From Azoarcus sp. (GTDB lineage: Bacteria > Pseudomonadota > Gammaproteobacteria > Burkholderiales > Rhodocyclaceae), in the NCBI GenBank assembly GCA_031282905.1, contig JAITCV010000029.1, positions 1 to 26,685 on the forward strand: DNA of 26,685 bases, written 5' to 3'. Positions within the stretch are counted from its first letter, which is position 1. Every line of letters starts with the position of its first letter. Made by a program: the position numbers and the translations under genes. Under the pieces are notes generated by a model. The model searched no databases and was not told the DNA's origin. It was given only the letters and a program-made list of their open reading frames with translations. Of the stretch, positions 1 to 8,311 are shown one piece after another.

Positions 1-1457
1 AAAAAATCGGCGGTGCCGTTATAGTAAGTTTCATCGAAAAAGACCCCCGGCTCCCGGGCGGAGGAACCGATGAGAACACGAATGCCCGGGTCGACCGACT
101 TGATGCCGTCGCTGAATGCTTTCAAGGCGCTGGCGTATTGGAATGGGTAGCCCTCGTAGAAAGAGGTGGTGCTCTGTTCGTTCCAGAATTCGATACTGCG
201 CACCGTCTGGCCTAACCTTTGTGCATATTCCTGCCCGAATTTGTAGGCCGCGTCGTTGCCCGCGCGGCCAATCGGCGCTTTGCTCAGGGCCTCGGCGGCA
301 TGCGGCCAGCCGATCAGTGGCGTTGTTCCCCCGTGCGCACATGCCGGGGAATCGTGAAAAACTTGTACCGAATCCATCCCGGCGTCCTTGACGACCTGGG
401 CGGTATGATCGTAATAGCGGGGACTGCTCTGCGCCCCGGTCCGCCCGACATCTATCGTGATATTTTCATATGCGTTTGTGTTTCCCCACTCGCCCCGCCA
501 ATTCACGTCCGTGCACTCAGGCTGTACACCGTTCCAACTCATGCGATCACGCACGGTTCCGATGCCTGCCTGGCGTATCAAGCCCGCCGAACGTTCCACC
601 ATATAGGGCATGCCGCCATACCAACTCAATTCGGCGTCGATGCCGAAATGCGGCTCCTTGGGCGGTTCACCGTCGGGCAATATGGCCACCGTGCTTTTCC
701 AGGCATCGCCCTCGGCAAAACCTTGTCCTGGGATGAAACGCACGCGCGCCTGGTAATGGCCGACGGGCAAGTTAACGAAGTCGAATGTGACCGCAGATTG
801 AGACGCCACTTCCTGGGCATATAACCTTCCATCCATATCGAGCAATTCCATCCGGAACTTGCCCACCGCCGTCCCCGGTACACTGAAAAAACGCCACTGC
901 GGGCGTCCCGTGGTTCTAACGAACAAGGGCAAACCCTCCGCCGGCAGAGATGGATCCGCAGCTTCCACCAGCGCCACGCCCGGCGACACCGTGAGATCGG
1001 CAACGCGCCATTCTCCCATGGCATTGTCCTGAAAGCTTGCGGCCCGCGCCCAGATATGAACCTTTGTGGCATTGGGCGGCACAACGACGGTTTGGTCGAA
1101 CGCCAGCCCGGTGATGCCACCGAACCAAGGGCCGCCATATATTTTATCTTCCGCTTCCTCTGATCGGCCGATTCGCTCCCCTTGTTGATTTATCTGTATG
1201 CCTTGCTGATTGAAAAAACGCACGACGATGGTGCCGCGCGCGCCCACCAGATTTTCCGAATGCAAGGTAGCAGACAGGTGAATCGCTTTTTCGCTCGCAA
1301 GCGTGCAATCGCGCACAGCCGGTGGCTCATTGGAGTTCGCTTGCGCGACCAGATCGGTTGTGCTATCGCATGACAGGGCCGCAGCGGGAGACGGGAGCAG
1401 CGCGGCGACCACTGCGGACGTCACGGGGAAAATCCATGTTTGTATGATTTTTTTCAT
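1..1457 (-). CDS. Secreted glycoside hydrolase (clan GH-A type), C-terminus beyond window
   Basis: The frame stays open from the ATG at 1457 to the window edge, giving about 485 residues without a stop. The start has a GGAG seven bases upstream. The N-terminus (MKKIIQTWIFPVTSAVVAAL, then an Ala-rich stretch) is a signal peptide, so the product is exported. Residues about 30-150 look like a beta-rich carbohydrate-binding or jelly-roll type domain, and 150-260 like a second beta domain. From about 270 a TIM-barrel-like part begins (FGIDAELSWYGG). The motif IEFWNEQ puts Asn426-Glu427 where clan GH-A enzymes carry the acid/base Asn-Glu pair. The second catalytic Glu would lie beyond the edge. The barrel resembles GH39-like or PslG-like proteins by general pattern, but the family and substrate cannot be fixed from this part. 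It is transcribed away from the nitrilase relic. Confidence 0.75.
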   Translation of the reverse strand, partial: MKKIIQTWIFPVTSAVVAALLPSPAAALSCDSTTDLVAQANSNEPPAVRDCTLASEKAIHLSATLHSENLVGARGTIVVRFFNQQGIQINQQGERIGRSEEAEDKIYGGPWFGGITGLAFDQTVVVPPNATKVHIWARAASFQDNAMGEWRVADLTVSPGVALVEAADPSLPAEGLPLFVRTTGRPQWRFFSVPGTAVGKFRMELLDMDGRLYAQEVASQSAVTFDFVNLPVGHYQARVRFIPGQGFAEGDAWKSTVAILPDGEPPKEPHFGIDAELSWYGGMPYMVERSAGLIRQAGIGTVRDRMSWNGVQPECTDVNWRGEWGNTNAYENITIDVGRTGAQSSPRYYDHTAQVVKDAGMDSVQVFHDSPACAHGGTTPLIGWPHAAEALSKAPIGRAGNDAAYKFGQEYAQRLGQTVRSIEFWNEQSTTSFYEGYPFQYASALKAFSDGIKSVDPGIRVLIGSSAREPGVFFDETYYNGTADF

Positions 1458-1585
1458 GTGTGAACTCCGGTAATTTGCCAAGGAACCTTCGTGCCCGGAG
1501 CCGCATGTGTCCCGGGCACGAAGGCATCATACTGGATATCCGAAAAGGAGAGGCATGATGTTCGAGCGTTGCCAACGGTCGATGA

Positions 1586-2119
1586 TTGCGAGCTTCAATG
1601 CCGAGAAACGGCAATGGTAGCGGCGACGATCTTCGGGTATTCGACACGGCCATCGGCAAGCTGGGGGCACTCGTGTGCTATGAACATGTCAATCCCTTGT
1701 TCCGCTATGCCGTACAGGCGCAAGGCGAGGAAATCCACGTCGCCAACTGGCCGGGCGGATTGCCGTGGACGGACCCCATCAGCGATGCGGCCACGCGCCA
1801 ATACGCCTTCGAAGCGCAGTGTTTCGTACTCTCCGTGACCAGTTGTCTGACGCAGGAATTCATCGACGCGCTGGGAGAAAACGCGCAACGCATCCTGAAG
1901 CCCGGCGGCGGTGCTTCCAGTATCATTGCGCCGGGCGGCAAGGTGCTGGCCCGCGCGGGCGAGGGAGAAACCATGCTCTACGCCCAGCTCGATCCTCGCG
2001 CCATCCTGGAATGGAAGCAGATCGTGGATTCCATGGGCCATTACGCGCGTCCGGACATCGTGCGCCTGCACCTGACCCCCGGACGGCCCGTGCCGCTCGT
2101 CGTGGAAGAGCCGTGCTGA
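1586..2119 (+). pseudogene. C-terminal half of an aliphatic nitrilase (truncated)
   Basis: The translated product contains VFDTAIGKLGALVCYEH followed by NPLFRYAVQAQGEEIHVANW, the region around the nucleophilic Cys (codon 1676-1678) of aliphatic nitrilases, which hydrolyse nitriles to acids and ammonia. Family members have about 330 residues and a Glu-Lys-Cys triad. Here only about 177 residues remain, and the N-terminal half with the catalytic Glu and Lys is missing. The frame is closed by a TGA at 1583-1585 just before the first possible start (TTG 1586; next ATG 1598), and the divergent glycosidase starts at 1457, so there is no room for the missing part. The product is expected to be inactive. 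The MFS gene starts 44 bases downstream, suggesting a former nitrile-uptake/hydrolysis pair. Whether a shortened protein is still made is unknown. Confidence 0.75.
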
Positions 2120-2163
2120 CATTCGCCCCCCACAGAGCAACGATCCGGCACATCGGAGATGAC

Positions 2164-3333
2164 GTGATCTTTACCCGCGGTTTTGTCGTTCTCGCCCTGG
2201 TCAATCTCATGGTGATGACCGCCTATTATCTGCTTTTCATCGTGAGCGCCCCCTATGCGAGTGAGATGTTCCGGGCCACACCCAGCGAGGCGGGACTTGC
2301 CGCCGGCTTGATCCTGGTCGGCTGTCTGGCGGGGCGTTTCGTGATCGGCGGGCTGCTGCACACCCTGGGTTACAAGCGGGTTTTGTTTTCCGGGCTGGTA
2401 CTCTATACGGCCAGTCTCCTGCTTTATCCCATGGCAGGAAATCTCGCCATGTTCATGGTCGTGCGCTTCCTGAGCGGATTGGGCGTCGGTTGCATCGGCA
2501 CCGTCACCGCCACCCTGATTGCCTGCATGGTGCCCGCGCATCTCTCCGGACAAGGCATCGGCTATTTCAGCATGAGCAGCATCGTTGCGCTGGCGCTGGG
2601 GCCATTCTTTGGCATCCTGCTCATGCAACACTTGCCGTTCGAGTGGATTTTCCTGTTCTGCGCCCTGTTTGGCCTCATCAGTCTTGGTATTGCCGCAATG
2701 CTCGACCATCCCGCCATCGCGGAAAATCCGGCGCGGCATTCCTTCCGGATCGATGATTTCGTCGAATTTTCCGTCATGCCGATATGCGGCATCGTGGCAT
2801 TGATCTCGATAGGGTATGGCTGCCTGCAAGCCTTCTTGTCTTTTCATGCCCAAGCACTTGGCCTTGCGCATGAGGCCAGCCTGTTTTTCCTGGTCTATGC
2901 GATTACCGCATTCGTCCTGCGCCCCTTTGCCGGGAAAATCTTCGACCGCCGGGGGCCAAACTGGGTGATCTATCCAGCCCTGGCGGTGACCACGCTGGGG
3001 TTCCTGGCGCTGGGATTGACCCACTCTCCCTGGTTGCTGCTTTTCTCCGGTGTTTTGTTGGGCATTGGCATCGGGAATTTCCACAGCACCGCGCAGGCTA
3101 CCGTGATCAAGAACGTCTCCAAGGCCAGGATCGGGCAGGCGACCTCGACCTTCTTCATTTTCCTCGATCTGGGTATCGGCATTGGCCCTTATCTGCTGGG
3201 GCATGCCGTATCCCGCGCGGGCTATCCGGGTCTCTTCTTCATGCTCGCCTTGCTGAGTTTTCTTTGCCTGCCGCTATACCATATCGCGCATGACCGAAAA
3301 CCCGTGCCCGACGCAAGACGCAATCCAGACTGA
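2164..3333 (+). CDS. MFS transporter, 12 transmembrane segments
   Basis: Major facilitator superfamily permease of 389 residues, the usual length. About twelve hydrophobic segments can be read, starting with FVVLALVNLMVMTAYYLLFI. The loop between segments 2 and 3 reads GRFVIGGLLHTLGYKRVLF, which corresponds to the MFS signature GxLxDrxGrrxxl, and a second copy (GKIFDRRGPNWVIYP) opens the C-terminal half. A longer open frame extends upstream to 1765, but that part overlaps the nitrilase relic in another frame. I chose GTG 2164 because it directly precedes the first membrane segment and has GGAG five bases upstream. The substrate cannot be told. Linkage to a nitrilase suggests a nitrile or carboxylate, but this is only inference. 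Confidence 0.85.
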   Translation: MIFTRGFVVLALVNLMVMTAYYLLFIVSAPYASEMFRATPSEAGLAAGLILVGCLAGRFVIGGLLHTLGYKRVLFSGLVLYTASLLLYPMAGNLAMFMVVRFLSGLGVGCIGTVTATLIACMVPAHLSGQGIGYFSMSSIVALALGPFFGILLMQHLPFEWIFLFCALFGLISLGIAAMLDHPAIAENPARHSFRIDDFVEFSVMPICGIVALISIGYGCLQAFLSFHAQALGLAHEASLFFLVYAITAFVLRPFAGKIFDRRGPNWVIYPALAVTTLGFLALGLTHSPWLLLFSGVLLGIGIGNFHSTAQATVIKNVSKARIGQATSTFFIFLDLGIGIGPYLLGHAVSRAGYPGLFFMLALLSFLCLPLYHIAHDRKPVPDARRNPD

Positions 3334-3479
3334 TATTTCCGGATTTCCAGAGGAAAATCGACCAGGAAACAGATTGAGATTTGAATCCGGCAGCTCTGGG
3401 CCACCTTCTTCCCCAAAGAGAAACAAGCGTAACGTCCCTTTGTTTTCCCTTGTTCATTTTGGGAAAAGAAAACAGTCGA

Positions 3480-3563
3480 ATAGTCGGCGGTTTCGCCTCG
3501 CACACAAATAACCGGCGGCTTCGCCCCGTATAAAGATAACCGGCGGCTTCGCCGCCGCATACG
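3480..3563. repeat. Three tandem 28-nt repeats with terminal hairpin
   Basis: Three consecutive 28-base units (3480-3507, 3508-3535, 3536-3563) share the core GGCGGCTTCGCC (GGCGGTTTCGCC in the first) and an ATA start. The third unit folds into a perfect hairpin CGGCGGC-TTC-GCCGCCG (3541-3557). The array lies between the convergent MFS and kinase genes, directly after the kinase stop codon, so it may act as a transcription end for one or both. No T-tract follows. Confidence 0.8.
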
Positions 3564-3569
3564 TGTATG

Positions 3570-4889
3570 TCACTTCTCGCCGTCATCGGTCCTGCGGCGC
3601 GGCAAGACCACGGTGGCGACCAGTCCGCCTTCTGGATGGTTGGCGAGACTCACGTCGCCGTGCTGCACGTGGAGCAGATTGCGGGCGATTGCCAAGCCCA
3701 GGCCGGTGCCGCCCGTTGCGCGGTTGCGCGAGCTTTCCGTGCGATAGAACGGCGCGAATACACGCTCCATTTCTTCCTGGGGCAGGCCGGGGCCGTGATC
3801 GCGGAGGGTAATCAGGAAGGCATCGGCGCTTTCTTCCAGGCGCAGGTCGACGGTTTGGCCGAATTTCACGCCGTTTTCGATCAAGTTCCATAGCGCCCGC
3901 TTGAGCGCGCCCGGCTGACCGATGAAGGGGGCCGAGGCGCCGCCCGTCATGCCCACCGTCCAGCCCAGGTCGCTGGCTTCGCCGGCGAGCGCGGCAAGCA
4001 GGGCGTACAGGTCGATGGGCGCCAGTGCGTGGTTTTCCATGCTGTGCGCGTAGTCCAAGCCCTCGCGGATCAGGTTTTGCATGGCGCCGAGGTCGGATTC
4101 GAATTGGCGCTTGAGCGTTTCATCGTCGATCATTTCGGCGCGCAGGCGCAAACGGGTGATCGGGGTTTGCAGATCATGGGAAATCGAGGCGAGGATGCGG
4201 GTACGTTCGCGGATGTGGGTATTCAGACGTTCTTGCATCTGGTTGAAGGCGGCAGCGGCCTGGACGACTTCGGTGGGGCCGGAGAGCGTGAGCGGCGGGG
4301 CTTCCGGATTCTCGCCCAAGGCATGGGCCGCGGCGGCAAGATGGGAGAGCGGGCGGGTGGCAATGCGCACGCATAACCAGGTGATCAGGAATATCCCGGC
4401 GAAAAGGGCGAGCACCGCAATCAGGAATGGCCGGTGATAAGACCCCTGGAAGATGGGCGGAGGCGCCCAAGCAGGCAGGCGAGCGCTGAGCGGGCTGCCG
4501 TCGGCCAGTTTGACCACGAGCAGCAAGGGCCAATAGGCGGCGCGATCGTCGGCAGGGTGAAAATAGAGGGCGAACTGGCGCTCGGGCATGATTTCGCGCA
4601 ACGCGGTCAGCAAGGGATGCTCGGACAGCGGCTGGAGATGATCGGGCAATGCGCGTAAGGAAAGCCTCATCCGGCGGTGGCCGCGGTCGTCGAGCAGGCG
4701 GCGGCGTTCGCCGGGCGGAATCTGGTCGAGCAATTCGGCGTTCGAAGCGATTTCCTGGGCGATGCCTTCGAACAGGACTTTCTGGCCAACGCGGTTGCGT
4801 TCGCTCATGAACAGGGCGAGGCTCGCGATCAAGATCAGGAAGATGCCGATCAGCCAGATCAACATCAGGCGGGAAAACAGGCTATGCAT
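3570..4889 (-). CDS. Sensor histidine kinase (EnvZ-like)
   Basis: Inner-membrane two-component sensor of 439 residues. Membrane segment 1 spans about residues 7-28 and segment 2 about 154-174, with a periplasmic loop of about 125 residues between them. A HAMP region follows (about 175-228). The H-box ILASISHDLQTPITRLRLR carries the phospho-accepting His238. The ATPase domain has an N-box (NLIENGVKFG, 335-344), a G1 box (DHGPGLP, 364-370) and a G2 box (GGTGLGLAIAR, 393-403). The layout matches OmpR-partner kinases such as EnvZ. These are normally co-transcribed behind their response regulator. Here the 340 bases upstream of the start hold no regulator and then the CRISPR array begins, so the kinase looks orphaned. 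The stimulus is unknown. Confidence 0.92.
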   Translation of the reverse strand: MHSLFSRLMLIWLIGIFLILIASLALFMSERNRVGQKVLFEGIAQEIASNAELLDQIPPGERRRLLDDRGHRRMRLSLRALPDHLQPLSEHPLLTALREIMPERQFALYFHPADDRAAYWPLLLVVKLADGSPLSARLPAWAPPPIFQGSYHRPFLIAVLALFAGIFLITWLCVRIATRPLSHLAAAAHALGENPEAPPLTLSGPTEVVQAAAAFNQMQERLNTHIRERTRILASISHDLQTPITRLRLRAEMIDDETLKRQFESDLGAMQNLIREGLDYAHSMENHALAPIDLYALLAALAGEASDLGWTVGMTGGASAPFIGQPGALKRALWNLIENGVKFGQTVDLRLEESADAFLITLRDHGPGLPQEEMERVFAPFYRTESSRNRATGGTGLGLAIARNLLHVQHGDVSLANHPEGGLVATVVLPRRRTDDGEK

Positions 4890-5232
4890 ATATCAGGACA
4901 CAGAGGACAGGAGGAACAGTCAGTATGCGGGCGCGGAGCCCCAGTGGAAAAATTTTCTGCCTTCTGTCCTGGTAGGAAAGCAAGGCGGAAATGGGCCCGC
5001 CGCAATCGCTTGTGTCCAGGGCATGGTGGGACCCTATGAAATTCAAACCAACAATATTCTATACGGCGTGATGATGATGACGCTTTTCTCCATATGGCTG
5101 ATATTACATTACCATTATCATTATAATGCGTTTGGTTTATTAAAAATGACAATAATGGGATAATCTTCTTGATATCCCACTTGATAAAATCGCAGGCATA
5201 TATGCAAATCCGCCAATGCCCTTGACGTTTTG
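4890..5232. other. Non-coding stretch between kinase and leader-distal end of CRISPR array
   Basis: No credible gene is seen. The right half (5090-5230) is AT-rich. On the minus strand 5121-5126 gives TATAAT, overlapped by NATAAT/GGTAAT hexamers in tandem that resemble a Fur-type operator, but no good -35 fits. A perfect dyad TGGGATA-N10-TATCCCA spans 5156-5179. This could be a regulated leftward promoter for the kinase with a long leader, but nothing here proves it. Confidence 0.4.
5156..5179. promoter_or_regulatory. Inverted repeat TGGGATA-N10-TATCCCA, possible operator
   Basis: The two 7-base arms (5156-5162 and 5173-5179) are perfect reverse complements separated by ten bases, in AT-rich DNA 54 bases from the first CRISPR repeat. 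It lacks the GC-rich stem and T-tract of a terminator, so a protein-binding dyad is the more likely reading. The partner protein is unknown. Confidence 0.35.
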
Positions 5233-6664
5233 CGGTTCATCCCCGCTCGCGCAGGGAACACCCAACACCCGGTAATTGCGGCATTGGGGCGGGCGGTTCA
5301 TCCCCGCTCGCGCAGGGAACACGGCGCAGCGGAGACCAAATCGATGAAGAAACTCGGTTCATCCCCGCTCGCGCAGGGAACACGCAATCTGCGCGGCGGA
5401 CAATTGCGCGGCTTCCGGTTCATCCCCGCTCGCGCAGGGAACACCAGGGCTGTGACGCGGCGAGGGGTATCAGGCGCGGTTCATCCCCGCTCGCGCAGGG
5501 AACACGTGAAACGCGACGATATCGAGGATGAAACCAACGGTTCATCCCCGCTCGCGCAGGGAACACTCGTTGGTGCATACTCACCCATCCACCCAATCCG
5601 GTTCATCCCCGCTCGCGCAGGGAACACGACGACGGCCATGCCCGTGATCGGACAACTGACGGTTCATCCCCGCTCGCGCAGGGAACACCGCCCTCTCGGT
5701 GAGTGGGTGGCGCGTGAACGCGGTTCATCCCCGCTCGCGCAGGGAACACCGACCCAGACCCCGCCCGCCGGGCTGGTGTCACGGTTCATCCCCGCTCGCG
5801 CAGGGAACACTTGAGCCATCATTTGTCTGTTTGATCCGACACGGTTCATCCCCGCTCGCGCAGGGAACACCCGTGAGCAACCAGACTAGATGCTCAGGGA
5901 AAACGGTTCATCCCCGCTCGCGCAGGGAACACCGGGCGGTGAATTGCGCCAGTTCGACCTGGAGCGGTTCATCCCCGCTCGCGCAGGGAACACGCTGATG
6001 TGACGAGTATTGTTCCCGATTGGCACGGTTCATCCCCGCTCGCGCAGGGAACACACCGCACCTGAAGCGGATTTGCCGCACCATCCCGGTTCATCCCCGC
6101 TCGCGCAGGGAACACCCCCCTGCCGGGCATTACGAGACCAGATCGGCCGGTTCATCCCCGCTCGCGCAGGGAACACAGCGGGTAACACAACGATTGCGCG
6201 TCTGCCGCCGGTTCATCCCCGCTCGCGCAGGGAACACTCGGGCGCGACCGAGGCCAGTTTACCCAAACCCGGTTCATCCCCGCTCGCGCAGGGAACACTG
6301 TTCTCAGGCTTTTGCTCTGATTAACGGCGACGGTTCATCCCCGCTCGCGCAGGGAACACCGACGCAAGAAGCGATTGACAAATTCAATAAACGGTTCATC
6401 CCCGCTCGCGCAGGGAACACCAGAGCGGGAGATGGTGCAAATAGAGCTTAAGCGGTTCATCCCCGCTCGCGCAGGGAACACTTGCCCTGCGCTACCACGG
6501 CGGCAAGTTTCGCCGGTTCATCCCCGCTCGCGCAGGGAACACCTGAAGGTCGGCACTCCGGTTTATGAATCATTCGGTTCATCCCCGCTCGCGCAGGGAA
6601 CACTGACCATGGCTATGAACTGACCGTAGGCGACGCGGTTCATCCCCGCTCGCGCAGGGAACAC

Positions 6665-6696
6665 ACCGTCCAGCCTGAATCGTTCCATTAAGCCCG
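6665..6696 (-). CRISPR. Spacer A of a near-identical pair
   Basis: On the minus (crRNA) strand this spacer begins CGGGCTTAATGG. It matches the spacer at 7092-7123 throughout except for one extra T at position 6/7 and the far end set by the fixed 32-base length. It lies farther from the inferred leader and so should be the older of the two. Confidence 0.9.
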
Positions 6697-7091
6697 CGGT
6701 TCATCCCCGCTCGCGCAGGGAACACTCATGACGGAAGAAAGCAGGAAACACCAGGAGCGGTTCATCCCCGCTCGCGCAGGGAACACGAATTCTCGCCCGA
6801 CGATTGTTTCCATGTCATCGGTTCATCCCCGCTCGCGCAGGGAACACGGCCTCGTCCTCATCGCCGACACCGCACATCTCGGTTCATCCCCGCTCGCGCA
6901 GGGAACACCGATACGAGCGAGTAAAACGGGTTACTCGTGGCGGTTCATCCCCGCTCGCGCAGGGAACACGATTTCGGGGCGTTCGAGAGTGAAATTGACG
7001 CCGGTTCATCCCCGCTCGCGCAGGGAACACTTTTCACTACTGGACGTGATCTCGCCCGGTGCCGGTTCATCCCCGCTCGCGCAGGGAACAC

Positions 7092-7123
7092 CACCGTCCA
7101 GCCTGAATCGTTCCATTAGCCCG
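7092..7123 (-). CRISPR. Spacer B of a near-identical pair (one-base deletion)
   Basis: On the minus strand this spacer begins CGGGCTAATGG, lacking one T relative to the spacer at 6665-6696, and extends one base further at its distal end. Both spacers therefore start at the same PAM-side base and both are 32 long. It lies nearer the leader, hence younger. The deletion falls within the I-E seed (positions 1-5, 7, 8). Confidence 0.9.
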
Positions 7124-7579
7124 CGGTTCATCCCCGCTCGCGCAGGGAACACCCATGCACAAGCATGCGAACCGAATCCCACAACGGTTCATCCCCGCTC
7201 GCGCAGGGAACACTACACACGGACCTACAACAAAGGCTGCCGACGCGGTTCATCCCCGCTCGCGCAGGGAACACGTGGCGGTCACCAAGCGGTTCAGCAT
7301 CTCAGACGGTTCATCCCCGCTCGCGCAGGGAACACGCTGCTTCCAGTTTCTGGATATCGCGGCACTCCGGTTCATCCCCGCTCGCGCAGGGAACACTTTT
7401 CTCCCAGCTTGTGAAGAAGAACTTCACTCGGTTCATCCCCGCTCGCGCAGGGAACACGTGATATCGATCTTTACCGTGATCCGCCCGGCCGGTTCATCCC
7501 CGCTCGCGCAGGGAACACGTTGATTCTTTGCGTCCACGTGTCTGCCAGTTCGGTTCATCCCCGCTCGCGCAGGGAACAC

Positions 7580-7611
7580 CAGCGGTAGGTAGCAGTAAAA
7601 CCTACCGCGCT
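7580..7611 (-). CRISPR. Spacer with 9-bp internal inverted repeat
   Basis: The spacer contains GCGGTAGGT, a nine-base loop and ACCTACCGC, a perfect 9-bp stem filling most of its 32 bases. The protospacer was probably a hairpin or operator in the target element. Confidence 0.85.
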
Positions 7612-7640
7612 CGGTTCATCCCCGCTCGCGCAGGGAACAC

Positions 7641-7672
7641 TGCAAATACCCCGAAGTCTTCGGGGCGTTGTT
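7641..7672 (-). CRISPR. Terminator-like spacer
   Basis: The spacer contains CCCCGAAG-T-CTTCGGGG. On the minus strand the stem is followed by TATTT, so the source looks like an intrinsic terminator of a phage or plasmid. Inside the pre-crRNA it could also fold or pause RNA polymerase. Confidence 0.8.
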
Positions 7673-7701
7673 CTGTTCATCCCCGCTCGCGCAGGGAACA
7701 C
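7673..7701 (-). CRISPR. Only deviant repeat of the array (CTG instead of CGG start)
   Basis: This repeat starts CTGTTCATCC rather than CGGTTCATCC. On the crRNA strand the 5' handle becomes ATGAACAG instead of ATGAACCG. The handle belongs to the terminator-like spacer at 7641-7672. The repeat is interior, ten units from the leader-proximal repeat. Confidence 0.9.
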
Positions 7702-8311
7702 ACGACCGTGCTGTAGGACGCCGCTGTAGCTACCGGTTCATCCCCGCTCGCGCAGGGAACACTAATTCCCCCCTTCTAGATCATTGTTTAACAACGGTTC
7801 ATCCCCGCTCGCGCAGGGAACACCGATCATCATCATCGTGGGGGAAGACTGCTGTCGGTTCATCCCCGCTCGCGCAGGGAACACGGAGAGCGGTGTCAAG
7901 TCCCTCGCGGGGTATTCGGTTCATCCCCGCTCGCGCAGGGAACACTTCCAGGACGATATCTCTAGGATGATGGACGGCGGTTCATCCCCGCTCGCGCAGG
8001 GAACACTTCGGCGGGGGTAACCGCTTCGATTGTCAGTTCGGTTCATCCCCGCTCGCGCAGGGAACACTTTCAAACGCTCTGGGATTTTGCTCTAGAGAGC
8101 GGTTCATCCCCGCTCGCGCAGGGAACACAGCGGCTACGTCCCCGCGCACACCTTTTTGCACGGTTCATCCCCGCTCGCGCAGGGAACACATCTTGTGCGG
8201 GAATGCAATACCCCCGCCCTTCGGTTCATCCCCGCTCGCGCAGGGAACACCTTCACCCGTGCAGAAACACGAACATCAGCGTCGGTTCATCCCCGCTCGC
8301 GCAGGGAACAC

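Larger units (their letters stand above)
5233..8311 (-). CRISPR. Type I-E CRISPR array, 51 repeats / 50 spacers, no cas genes nearby
   Basis: The 29-base repeat on the plus strand begins CGGTTCATCCCCG and ends GCGCAGGGAACAC. Repeats start every 61 bases from 5233 to 8283. Of the 50 spacers, 48 are 32 bases long, one is 31 (5811-5841) and its neighbour is 33 (5871-5903). The repeat is of type I-E: read on the minus strand it starts GTGTTCCC and ends ATGAACCG, the usual 5' handle of I-E crRNAs. The array is therefore transcribed leftward from a leader at about 8312-8460, and the oldest spacers should lie near 5262. All repeats look identical except the one at 7673. The leader-distal terminal repeat (5233) is intact, whereas such repeats are often degenerate. 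Cas genes are absent on both flanks (kinase and fliO), so processing must depend on a cas locus elsewhere or the array is a relic. Confidence 0.97.

Noticed and set aside
1765..2163. N-terminal extension of the MFS frame back to 1765
   Set aside because: This part overlaps the nitrilase remnant in another frame, is Arg/Pro-rich, and the transporter has a good GTG start with GGAG at 2164.
2041..3204. Long minus-strand open frame opposite the MFS gene
   Set aside because: It is a GC-bias shadow: His-, Gln- and Glu-rich, no family, and fully antisense to a clear transporter.
5140..5322. Leader on the low-coordinate side of the array
   Set aside because: The side is AT-rich, but the I-E repeat orientation (handle ATGAACCG on the minus strand) places the leader at the 8312 end.
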